Source: Haemaphysalis longicornis (taxonomy: Eukaryota; Arthropoda; Arachnida; Ixodida; Ixodidae). Taken from it: a stretch of DNA of 64,000 nucleotides. Both the position numbers and the translations under genes were made by a program. The stretch lies in NCBI GenBank assembly GCA_013339765.2, contig CM023453.1, positions 35,446,926 through 35,510,925 of the forward strand. Reading direction: 5' to 3'. Positions 21,001 through 32,300 of the stretch are shown here, piece after piece; within the stretch, counting starts at the first letter, position 1; every line of letters starts with the position of its first letter. The notes under the pieces were generated by a model. That model was not told the DNA's origin. It ran no database searches and saw only the letters and a program-made list of their open reading frames with translations.

Positions 21001-24000
21001 TAGGCCACCATGACACGGTGCGATCAGTGGCTGTCGACCAGAACCTGGTCGTATCAGCAAGGTGAGCATTCCTTACACTCCTTGCTCTGCTGGAAAAGCT
21101 TTCGCTACGAGATTACGTTAAATCCTCTAACTGGTCGTAAAAGGACAAAACAAAAATTGGTCTCTGTGTACACATCATCTGTCAAAGACTTAGTTTCAAG
21201 CCCTTTATTATGGCGCACCTCACGATCTCATCAAACCCGAAGTTACACATCGTCTGCAAGGGTCTTCGTGGTTTTTACTGCTGCGTTGACAGATTGCTTG
21301 AACATTAGGTCTACTTACGCCGGCCTATAAACGGGCACTGTGAAACAAGCTCAGGTGGAAAACATCATCAAGTGAAACTGGGCTGAGCATATAATGCGGA
21401 GAAGTGACATTAGGTGGATCATCGATCATCCCATAATGTAACGGCTACGGAGGGGTGCGACTAGACACAGCGGAAGACAGATCACTCAGTTGAGGGAAGA
21501 ATGAGAAAATTGGGGGCAAAGGATTGGATTTGGATGGTGCAGTACAGGAGCAGTTGGAAATCTATGGGAGAAGCTTTCATCCTTCACTTGACATATATAG
21601 GCTGCTGCTGCTGATGAAGTGTCTACATTATTTTAATGCGTAGCATTCTTTGCCGAGTACCCCCACAGCCAGGACCGTGTAACGCCCTGCATTTCCACAA
21701 AATGCAGATATCGCGGAAGTTCCGCCTGTAATCATTATAATGGCGTCAGTGGAGATAATTTGTCAAACGAAATTTTGAAGAACAAAAAATTACAGAAAAT
21801 GGTAAACTGCATAACGAAAAGCAAAAACGCCCGTGTGTACGAGATTTCGGCACACATTAAAGATCCCCACGGTGGTCAAAATTAATCCGGAGCCCTCCAC
21901 TACGGCGCCCCTCATCACCTGCGTTGCGTCGGCGCGTTAAACCCTACAATCAATCAATAAAAACTGCATAACGCATGGCATTTCCAAAGTAATGCAGATT
22001 TCATGAAAGTTCCATCTGTAATTGTTATATCAGCGTAAATGGAGATAATCAGCCGGACAGGGTGTAGAAAAACCAAAAAATTTGGCTGTAAGGTACTCAC
22101 ACTCATGACAAGCAGCATAAGAATGCTACACATTTGTAGATAGTTCTCTTACTAATTTCTGCATTTTGTTTTTATCCCAGTTTTAACTGCTGGAATGTTG
22201 AACTTGCAGCACGAAACTTCGTTGAGTTTTACCTATCAATTTTTATTGTGCTGCATTGTTTCAATGATAGGGCTCATATTAGTAGACATGTATGAAGGCT
22301 CCAGGCATGACATTGGCTGTGCCCTCTCCAGCGACGACACAACCGTGCGGGTGTGGAGCGTGCAAGCCGGACGTGAGTTGTGCAGCCTGCGGGGCCACAC
22401 GGCGGCTGTCAACGCAGTCCTGCTGCTGTCCTCAGACCAGACGGAAGTGCTCTGCTCCCGCATGGAATGTGCCTCGACGTACCACCTCGCCGTGAGCGGC
22501 TCTTCCGACGCCTGCCTCAATGTGTGGCTGGCCCTCGAAGGTATCCCTCAAAGCTAGAGCTGGCTTACACGAGCCTGCCACTTGCCTAAACGGAGCAACT
22601 GATTTGCTGTAACGGGCGGACTTTTGCTGTCAGGAGTGTCACGCATACGTTCTTGCCCCCTTGGCGTGATTGAGAACACGTGTCTTGTGTGGGAGGTGGG
22701 AAACCAGTGGCTTTGCGAAGTTGCCGACCTAATTTGTACCCGTCCGATTACATTGACTTCCCATGCACAGTGCCGTGGTACGATGTTGGCATGCCAGTTC
22801 TAGGGCACCCTGAGCTAGCACTTTCTTCGAATACTTTTAGTTTCGTCTCTAGAAATGAAATATTATTTAAGAACACAGGAAAAACAAGTCACGGCTGCAG
22901 AACAGTGATGAGTGCAGATAATAAAGCTGGAAGGTGGCTAAAAGGTTGTCTTATTGTGCACTTTTGGCTTCTCTCGTGGCACTGTCATGCAGTCTGTGGT
23001 TAAAGGCTTAGATAAGAAAGGAGTTAGGCAGTAGTAGCAGCTGACACTGATGTAAATTCTCATTTTCTTGTCTTTTTCAAATTGCGAGCAGCCCACAATG
23101 TGTACATTTGTGCATGCTTGCGCCATGGTCTTAATGCATTCCTTTAATCTTGCAGGGAGACTGCTGAAGTCTATGTACACATACAATGCAATTACAGCTC
23201 TCGCAGCAATTACGGAAGATTGCCACATTGTGGTTGGCACAGGTAAGCGGCTCACGCCTCTTCTGCTGCTACTTTTCTTTTAAATTTTTGAGATTCAGTC
23301 GATTAACGCACCGCGTGGCTTCTAACTTGCAGAAGGTGGCAAGCTGGAAGTGTGGGATGTAGCAAAGGGTGCCCCGCTCAGCTCAGTGATTGGCCACGAT
23401 GGTGTGGTCGTGTCCATTCGGGCAAGTATTTCATCCCTGCATGATGCATCACTGGGAGCTTCTCATTTTAAGCAAGCTTTTTCTAGCGTGCAACGCCTCT
23501 TGCATGGTCTGACAACGTATTGGGCGGCCTAAACCAGCAGTTGTGCTTCCCACACCAGCTGTGCTGTATGCAATGAGAAATGGATTTCTGAAAGCCAACT
23601 CAAGCCCCCAGCATGTGCATATAGTGTGCCTTCGGTACACCCAATGAGATCTGCCACGCTCTTATCCGGGTCTTGAACTTACAAAAGCGCAGGCAAGACA
23701 GGTTGGAGCCAAAAGTCCTGTGTGAAGTTGGGATGAAGCCTTCTCGAGAAAAAGCTCACTTATTGACATGTCATGCCAGTCACTTCACTCTGAGAGCAAA
23801 ACGAAATATAAACTCGCGGTGATCGGTATCTATTCACTGATTGTGGCTGCTTTGAACCGCATACTGATATGCTGTGTGTCATGAACCTAGAGTAAACTGA
23901 TTCAAAATTTTCAGTGTTTAGACTGCATGATGCAGAAGTAACTAGTGCACTACAAGCACCACCACGGATTTACCATGAATGAGTTACCTGCAGATCTCAA

Positions 24001-27000
24001 CTAACCTTCAGCACGTGAAGTTCTCTTCGCTTTTGCCTCCTTACAGGTTGACATTACGGGCACAGTCTTCACTGCATCCTCCGATGGGAGCGTGAAGGTG
24101 TGGCAGTGGCTCTCCAAGGAGCTCTGTGCAGTGCAAGTGCACGATGCCCTGGCACAAGATGGCTGCCAGCTGCAGTGCTTGGCCGTCAGTGGGCGAAAGA
24201 TCTTTGTGGGCCGCGACACTGCCCACATCAGGGTCATCGACTGGTCCACGGGTAAGTGCAGTCGTCCTTGCCTCGTCTCCGGCAACGTGCTTCCAACAAG
24301 CCTAGAACACTTTTTTCTCCAAGGTTGTTCTGTCTTGCTGTGTGGGAGCTGCCTCCCCCCCCCCTCTTTATAATGTGTAATAGAACGATGTAAACCGGGG
24401 GTTCCTTGCCAAGGCATCCGACCCCCAGGGGTAGCAAGACCGTTTTCGGGTAGGAAATAGTGGGCCGAGATGTAAAATGCAGGAGAACGGCCCAGGCTGA
24501 TGTCGCGAGTTGGGGTGGTTAGAAAGGAGGATGGAGATTGGCGTTTGTTAAACACATTAGTGGCTTGTGTGAGTGTGTACCTCATTGAAAGAACAGCCAC
24601 TTAGTCGCATTGGTGGGTGTCTGTGAACCTAAAAAGACTGAGGGCACTTTGACAAATGCTCAGGCCAGCACAGCCTTCAAACATACACTGGGGCTATTTG
24701 ATTATCAGTCTCTGACTCGCCGAGAAGCAACCCGACATTCATTTTTCACATATATTTCTATGATGTGGAGAATCCTCAGACTACCCACATAAGTTCCAAC
24801 CGCAGCGAGTCAGAGACCGTAATTTGAAGAGCCCCACTGTTTGCGAGTTCTTTTAAGCGCTCTCGTTCAATGTCTTGCACCTCATTTTCCTCGTAGGAAG
24901 AATCGACTACCTCAAGAACCACCCGCACGACTATGGGTCAACCAAGGCAGTCTTCGTCAAAGATAGCCTCTTGCTCTCCACATCGTTTGACAAGTACTCA
25001 AGGAGCAGCACAATCAACAGTAAGCCATTTGGCAACAGATGACCGCAATTAAAGCTCCAAAGTGTGCATTGACACCTGCACAGTGCAGCTTTGGGGTGGT
25101 GTGTACAACCCAGCCCAATTTCTCACTGCCTCATGTGCATATTGCATTATTAAAAGTAATTTGGCATGTCAGATTGAGTAACAATTGCTAAAGGGGCTTC
25201 AGTGAGGATGAATCTACACAGGTAATCACCCGTGGTTAGAACTGCATACTAATTACTAGGGCTTTTTTTTTTTTTTTTAAGTATACACCAGCTACACTAA
25301 CACCCAGTTTAGGTACAAAAAAAAAAAATAGTCCCATTGTACATAATGCAAAAGCTGCAGTTGAAGCAGGTCAGCCTTTCAACATAGGCTTGGCACTGAA
25401 AAAGTAAAAAAAAATAATAATAAGTAGAAAAAAAGTAGACAGTCTTCTAAACTGAAATTCTGTGAACACAATATATTACCAGTTAGCCTACTTGAAAGCC
25501 ACTTTAACAGGCCCCTCTGGAAGAAACTGTTGGACTTGATCATTGAAACTGGACTGTGCAGTTTCCTGTAGGGCATGAAGCCACCACATGATGTTTTTTT
25601 TTTTTTCCCTTTATTTTCTGTGCCGTAACTATATCCTATCTTGTACACAGTCTCTTCATGTTTCTTGTGCCCTGTGGCAAGATGCGCAATAAAAAAGAAA
25701 TTTAAAAAGAGTGCAGCTGCTGGAATGATAATTTAGATAGGGAGATTGGAGATATTCTAAAATATGCACTCGGGGCAATCATATCCCTTGCTCAGTAAAT
25801 GTCAAAATGCATATCACACGCACCTACTTCGAGCTACTGCAAATGCAAATGCTACCTCAATTCTAGCTAGCCTGCTGCCCTGGCTCAGAGCTCTTAAAAC
25901 ACAAATTTAGCTTAACGCAGTCACTTTTGGCCCATAGTGTACATTTCAATTTTGTCTTCATAGGCCCTGTAAAGAACCAGCCTTGCAGACTTCTGCTTTG
26001 CTTTACAATAGATACTTTCCTAAAGAGGTCATGAAGACAAAATGCACGTTTGGTTCATTCGAAACATAACCTCGTTAGAATAGCAGTGACACCACTTTTA
26101 ATTTATTGTGAACTTCAATAAAAGAAGCTGCATAACGAGGAAAATAGAGAAAAGTCATGTGACACGCGTGCTGCTTTTCCATACTGAACTCGTGCTCGTG
26201 ATGTATTATGGGCAGCTCGTTGCGATTGGCTGAGATTGGCAAAATCTAACGCAAATTAAACAGGGATTATAATCTTGCAGAACGAGCTATTTGCGCTTAA
26301 ATTTAGTGTACATTCTTTTTATATCAGTAAGAATGGTGGGGTAAACAATGAAAGTTAGGGACAAACACATAAACATAGGAGCACCAGTGCACCTGGCGCG
26401 CATTATGTCGGCTGAAGCAGCAGAGCCGTCGGGCGCATTGCGCTTGTTGGACACTACTCTGGCCGACTAGCGTAAGCGACATTGCCACATACGTGACCCT
26501 GTTTGTCAAGCATATCCAATTTTTCATGAATGATTACTATCAAGTGTAAGAAAAGTAAGACAGGTACAAATCTGGTCAGAAACAAAGCAACTGCGGACAG
26601 CGGTCCTCGAGCTAGAATGCCTCGATACCAGCGCCGCCGTACAGGGTGGAGACACCCTTTGAACAGTCCCGTGCCGCCGCTATTGGGTCAAAGTGCTCGA
26701 CGTGTTGTTCTTTTCGTTTCCCACAAGAACCAGCAACGCGAAACAGGTAAGATGATTCAAACTTTGCGAGTGAACAGCGTTGCGGGGATAAGTTTAACGT
26801 GGTTTATATACAATGGCTTGCTGCAGCAGCGAGCGACACAAAATGGCGGCACCAGCATATACGTGTCTCCACCCTGTACGGTGGACGCGTGAATCAAGGC
26901 ACCCTACCTCGGGCGGTATCCTCACGCCATCTATGAAGGCAGCCAGTAAGCAAAGTGACAATTTAGACGTTTCTCTGTTCGTAGCAGCCTTAGTCAACAT

Positions 27001-28171
27001 ACGAACAATCGTTTTAGGCACATTCCTTGAATATGTCATCGCTGATGCCACGAAACACACGGTTTAGCTGGAGAATTAAAATTTCGGCTAAAATGTTCAA
27101 TTTCTCAGTGAATGAAGCATCATTTGCTGCTGTACAAGCGTTGGAGGTACTATCGAACACCAAACCTTTCGAACCAAACAAGCTTCTATTTTGCCTTCAT
27201 GGCCCCACTAAGTGTGGTGTACCCCTCTATTGGAAGTTCTTTGCACACACTCTGTTAGAGATTACGTTAGTTGCGGCTTGTTTTCTTATGTTCACAATTG
27301 CTGTCAACTGGTGCCAAGGCGGGCTTTGTGTTTCCAACCAGTGCGAACCCTCCCCGGTGGTGCCTACGTTGGGACGCTCAAGTGTGGTGGCAAAGCAACT
27401 GCGGTCACCTTGGCCTCGGACCTCGTGGACGACAGCACACTCAGAATTGTCGTGGGAGGCACAAGGCTCGAAGTGTTTGACTGGGCACCATTCCAGAACA
27501 GTGGGCAAGTACACATCATTCCTGGCGCTCAAATGCTGCTGCAACTGTTGTCATTGCATCATTGTCGACGAGTGTTACACGACCAGGAACCCACCACCTA
27601 TACTTTTTCAAGAATCTATCAATGTGCACCAATATAGACAGCTTCAATGACCTGGTGTCTGCTGTAACTTGACAGGCCTGGAGGAGAGTACCACCTCATT
27701 CTAACCATGAATACTATTGCATTTATGGCTGTGTGGCCTTATGTCACTCCTGGCAATTGAGACTGTGGTGTCAACTCAACAATGCACTTGGTGGATAAGC
27801 TAATTAAATGGAGTTACAGCATTCGCGGTCACACTTTGAAGGGATACTTTACTTGCATGGCAAATTGAGCGAGCGTGAAGTGCACTGCCCACAGGTAGCT
27901 TTTGAGTGACTAGTGTGATGCAGCATTCATTATCAAAGTGTATAGACAGGTCAGCTGCACGCAATCGTTTCTGTCACCCATAACCTTGGTGAATGTCTTT
28001 TGCAGTGACAACCCCGTGCTTTACCTTGAGACACTCGCCGAATGCGCTCAAGGAGACGCAAGCGATGGAAATGAATCGAACAAAAGTCACAGCCCCTCGG
28101 AGATGCAGCTGAAGCCGTATCAGGACAGCAGTACTGCCGAGGCCCCCGGAAACTGGTGCAGCATCATGTGA
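18032..28171 (+). CDS. Seven-blade WD40-repeat protein with C-terminal CaaX box (519 aa, 11 exons)
   Basis: Exons: 18032-18114, 18738-18907, 19158-19241, 20881-21061, 22332-22540, 23156-23242, 23333-23421, 24047-24251, 24897-25019, 27342-27504, 28006-28171. They sum to 1560 bp (519 codons plus stop) with every phase matching. The ATG sits in a strong Kozak context (CCACCATGG). Residues 1 to about 150 are polar and Ser/Pro/Lys-rich with a basic stretch (AKQRKGRSRQKK). Then come seven WD-type blades, with marks such as SDDTTVRVWSV, SSDACLNVWLALEG, GGKLEVWDVAKG, SSDGSVKVWQW, DTAHIRVIDWSTG and TRLEVFDW. The tail ends NWCSIM, a CaaX motif whose terminal Met favours farnesylation by the general rule, which suggests membrane attachment. 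Introns 7 and 10 have GC donors. I do not recognise a named orthologue or see an F-box, so the molecular role is unknown; a protein-interaction scaffold is the family expectation. Confidence 0.87.
19565..19618. repeat. Short hairpin in WD40 gene intron 3
   Basis: GTTTCATTGGTTTAACCGAG and CTCGTTAAACCTATGAAAC pair around a 10-base loop (about 20-bp stem with few mismatches). Confidence 0.6.
20135..20641. mobile_element. Inverted-terminal DNA element with internal 24-bp palindrome
   Basis: Left end CCCTTTCAGGGTCAA and right end TTTCACCCTCAAAGGG are inverted counterparts. Just inside the left end lies a perfect 24-bp palindrome (20147-20170) centred on ACATGT. The 135-codon ORF inside has no recognised domain. 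The termini recall piggyBac-type ends, but no clear TTAA flanks remain. Confidence 0.5.
21345..21620 (+). mobile_element. LINE reverse-transcriptase C-terminal fragment
   Basis: With stops and shifts, the plus strand reads the tail typical of arthropod endonuclease/reverse-transcriptase LINEs: an IMRRSDIRW block, a GR-rich block, and a WEKLSSF-like stretch matching the usual WxxxGEAFIL. 5'-truncated and dead. Confidence 0.55.
21815..21960 (+). mobile_element. tRNA-derived SINE (Ruka-like), copy 2, 5'-truncated
   Basis: Shares CACATTAAAGATCCCCAC, GGAGCCCTCCACTACGG and GGCGCGTTAAACCC with the copy at 15.9 kb and ends in ATCAATCAATAAAA. It lacks the B-box part. Confidence 0.75.
24690..24835. 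mobile_element. MITE, 146 bp, ACT-flanked
   Basis: Starts GGGGCTATTTGATTATCAG and ends with its inverted counterpart (CGTAATTTGAAGAGCCCC). The mirrored block GTCTCTGACTCGC sits on each side. The trinucleotide ACT flanks both ends (24687-24689, 24836-24838), a 3-bp duplication as in PIF/Harbinger elements. It lies in WD40 gene intron 8. Confidence 0.6.
26025..27208. mobile_element. Inverted-repeat DNA element, family as at 1.1 kb (copy 3), with nested MITE
   Basis: Left end AGGTCATGAAGACAAAATGC, right end TTTTGCCTTCATGGCCCC. A second short element is inserted: TACAGGGTGGAGACAC at about 26640 and its inverse GTGTCTCCACCCTGTA at about 26865. A separate right-end fragment of the same family lies just upstream (25940-25975). 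Confidence 0.7.
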
Positions 28172-28450
28172 TCTTTACGCTCTACTTTACACTCAACGCT
28201 GCTAGCACTGTTGTGCATTTACAACACCTGCAGACTAGCTGTAAGCTTCCGCATGCCCATGAATTGTGATCTTTATCTCGGCAGGCTATAGGATTGTACT
28301 CTACGCAGTTTTATCACATAATTTCAGTCGCAACGAAGGGCAGCATTTAGTCAGACACAAGCCCAGTGATCAAATGCAAGTCGTTCCAGCTTGATTGTAT
28401 ACACTTTTTACCCTGTTTCTCTGGCACAACCATTTGTACATAGTTTGCGC

Positions 28451-28456
28451 AATAAA
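28451..28456 (+). terminator. Poly(A) signal of the WD40 gene
   Basis: AATAAA lies 280 bases after the stop codon at 28171, giving a 3' UTR of roughly 300 bases. No competing canonical signal was noticed between the stop and this site. Confidence 0.7.
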
Positions 28457-29058
28457 CAGTCAAACTGAAGCAAGGAATGCCGGGTGCTTTCTTAGCTTGT
28501 GGCTATGACTACAGCTTGGGCGGTACATGCTGAATTATTTCTTGATGTCTCACAAGGAGTGCAGGAAAGATGGGAAGGAGCAGCACCAGCTCATGCACAT
28601 CGACTTTTGTTGTCTTGGTTGATCTCACTCCCCCTTGGGATCCGATCTAGTTTGAGTGCGCTGTACAAAAGCAGGTTTTGGTTTCATTCTCAAATGCGAT
28701 ATTTTGGGGGTACTGAAATGTCTGTGAACAAAGAGCAACATACATCAGGATGTAAGGTAAAGGGCAGGGCAAGACAATGGCAAAGCCACTGCAAAAGTTG
28801 TTAAAGCTGTTGCCAAGCACACCCTGAAGGCAAGCAATGGGCTAGCTGCTTACAGGCCTTGCTGGAGTGATCCTGTTTGCATTAATTGTACTGACACCTG
28901 TCGACATAAACGGTAAAAAGCCTTTACTAAACAGCATCCAAATGAGAAAAGTACATCCAGAAAGAACACCCCAGACGCAAAGGCCTGCGGAGGCTGCACT
29001 TCTCTAGAACAGCGCGGCACATGTCGTGTCACTGCATAAGGCAATACAGAAGAGAACT

Positions 29059-29064
29059 TTTATT
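29059..29064 (-). terminator. Candidate poly(A) signal of CSN7
   Basis: TTTATT on the plus strand reads AATAAA on the minus strand, about 270 bases past the proposed CSN7 stop at 29333. It supports placing the terminal CSN7 exon at 29.36 kb and gives convergent transcription units about 0.6 kb apart. Confidence 0.5.
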
Positions 29065-29332
29065 TTACAGTTTATACAGTGTTGTCGGAAAAGCCTTTGG
29101 TGAACTTCTCTTGGCCACCCCTCCACTCTGCAAGGAAGGAGATGATAGGCCATCCATTTCAGAGGAGGAGGAGGAAAGAAATGCTCGGATGCAGTACACC
29201 GCAGAACATTTTTTTTCCACTTGATGAGTGCAGGACATTGCAGTGGTACCCGATCGTTAACTAGCACCCGGACTCACCTTGTTTCAATCAAGCAGGTCAG
29301 TCTTTAAAGCCCAGGCGTTTTCGCAGCCACTC

Positions 29333-32300
29333 TCATCTTCTACTCTGGTTTGGTAGCCTGCAAGAAGAAGCACGTTTCCAGGTTTTCATTACATCGCAAG
29401 GAAAGATGCTGGCCCTTGCTGGCCAAGTGGGATACACAAAACGAGACTGCACAATACAGTAGGGACCAACGTTACTAGAATAAACTCAGTTTCAAAGCTC
29501 CGTCGAACAGGTGGTCCCGCTGCGCAGACGTACCGCGGCAGCTTTCTAATACTGCTGTTGCTAAACTTGAACATCTATCATCTTTCCAGTCAACTAGCTT
29601 AAACAGCCTTAGTCCTTCTAATCGATGTTACCGCATCACATTTGTGCACTGTTTAAGTGGAAATGCGTTGGGTCACCTGTATGCACTTACCTGCACGCGC
29701 AGCTCATTGGCTAGCTAAGAATCGACGGTCGGCCTATATTTTAACTGTCTGCATTGCATTTAACTTCATGTACGGTAGTTTCTAAGCCCATTACCCTTCT
29801 CAGCGTAGTTTTTAAAGCTACTGCGCCGTCTTACCTCGACCAGTTTGTGAAAGCAGTGCCTTTATAAGTGCTTTTATCTCCACGCGGCAATAGGACAGTT
29901 TTCACAAGTCTCGTCGGTGCAAGGTCCTGTTAACCAGCTTCCGATGTAGAGTTTCTATGCTCAACTTTTATATTCTGCCGGGCTGGTGCCACCTCATCTC
30001 GCCTTTGTGCACTTTGTAGTGTATACAAGCATTAGATCACCAAAGATGAAAGTTCGCTTTGAAGTTCTTACGCTCAGTTCGTCTGTTACAAACGCACCCG
30101 AATTTTGTGAGTTCACATTAAAGCTTGAATCCGCTATTTAAAGGTGCTCATGGTACACCTGAATTAACAAGGATCTTTGACCGCCATTTTGATGTCTTGA
30201 ACTCAAGAAATCTGTTCAGCTGGTCATACAAGACACTTCTCCGAAAGGCGAATCAGGCTTCAATGAAGAATTTTTTTGAAAAGGCTGAATTGTACATAAC
30301 AGGATGCACAAAAAAATCACTCAAGAACAGGCCTCAAGAACACTGTATTTGCAGGACTCCTTATATGTATGCACGGTGTGAGCACCTTTTGATGGGTTTG
30401 TGGCGACGGGAAGCTGCCGAATTCGCTCACGCTCAAGATGTCTCAATACCACATCGACACATTTTTTGGTTGTGTAAGAAGGAAGGGGCGGCTAAAACAA
30501 CAGCCCTACTGCCTGCCAATTTACAGCTGCCTACAAGCGTCTTTTTATTAGAACAGAAGTTGCATCATCAGATACTGGAAACTCCTCTCACGATATTGTG
30601 ACTGATCTCTGCCCCTCAGGTGATGAAAACCTCATTGAAACGCCTACAGATTTCGCCTCGTTCAGAAGATCATCGCTGTTGCAGATACTTAATGATGATA
30701 ACTATAACACCCAGCGGGTCGACTTTCACACAAGCCTTTCGCTTGTTCTCAGTGTAGTAGTGCCATATACAGCAGTATTTGGGGCACGGAAAGTATATGG
30801 AGGCACATCCCGCAATGAATACTGCACTACACTGATGTCCACTGAGCTTCCAGAAGTCGTTTCTGTGAAAACAAACGGTGGTCTCGTGGCACCATCGAAA
30901 TACTTCTTGAAATTGCGCCACGTCGTGGAAAAAGGGTTTAGTGTTTACAGGTTTAATGCAATGGTTAATGTTCTACACGTTTAATGCAGCCGTTATATGC
31001 AAATAGAGAGTGCCAATAGTGGAGGTTTTGACAGTATTGTTTGAACTAATATTACTTGCTGAGTTGGAGCCTCATCTGTTGAACTGCGATGCATTCGACA
31101 ATCACATTTAAGTTTTGTCAACGAAGATTGCCAACGTGTATTCAAGAATCAGGTTCAGCCCATTCCGACTAAATCAACCGGAAAAACTTGCACGCACAAT
31201 GGTGTATGAACACAGCAGACAGTCTATTATTTCGTAAAATCTGCAAACGACAGATAAGAACCAGAATTGAAGGAAGCTGGCTAGCTAGTATGCCTTCGTA
31301 TTTTTTGCGATTTTTAATTGCGTGCGCTTTGTATAAGTCGCCTCATAGCCTACGTTGTGATAAATCAGGCAGTTTTTTTTAATTGGTTACTCTTTTATCG
31401 TGTGTGACTTTTTTCTTTTGAAATTGTGTAAACCCTGGGGTGAATAAAATTCGTGTACCGTTTGTTGCTTCCTCCGTGTGCCTCTCTTCCAGAACGTTTC
31501 GAGCAAATATGCCTTGCACCAAGAACGGCTGAATGCGTATTCGCTCATATGTAATCGCGTACGGCACACATGTAATTCTGTAAACAGCTGCTTTGGGAGG
31601 CAGTAATCTGTTGTTTTAGCCACCGTTTTCTTTTTACGCAACCAAAAAATGTTTCGATGTGGTATTGAGTCATCTTGAGCGTGAGCGATTTCGGCAGCTT
31701 CCCGTCGCCACAAACACATCAAAAGGTGCTGACACCGTGCCTACATATAAGGAGTCCTGCAAATACAGTGTTCTTGAGGCCCTCAAACACTGGTTTTTCT
31801 TGTGCATCCTTGTGTCATGTTATGTACGATTCAGCCTTTTTCAAAAAAAAGTCCTCATTGAAAACTGATTCGCCTTTCGGAGAGGTGTCTTGTATGACCA
31901 GCTGAACGGATTTCTTGAGTTCACGACATCAAAATGGCGGTCAAAGATCCTTGTTAATTCAGGCGTACCATGAGCACCTTTAAACCGCGGATTCAAGCTT
32001 TAATGTGAACTCACAAAATTCGAGTGCGTTTGTCACAGATGAACTGAGCGTCAGAACTGTAAAGCGAACTTTCATCTTTGGTGATCTAATGTTCGTATGC
32101 ACCACAGAGTGCACAAAGGCGAGATGAGGTGGGACCAGCCCAGCGGATATAAAAGTTGAGCAAGGAACTCTACATCGGAAGCTGGTTAACGGGACCTTGC
32201 ACCAACGAGATTCAGAAAAACTGTCCTACTGCCGCATGGAGATAAAAGCACTTATAAAGGCACTGCTTTCACAAACTCGTTGAGTCAATTTTGGTCGAGG

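Noticed and set aside
22635..22700. Possible extra WD40 exon after CTGTCAG
   Set aside because: Exon 22332-22540 joins 23156-23242 directly in phase and completes a WD blade; inserting this segment would break the repeat.
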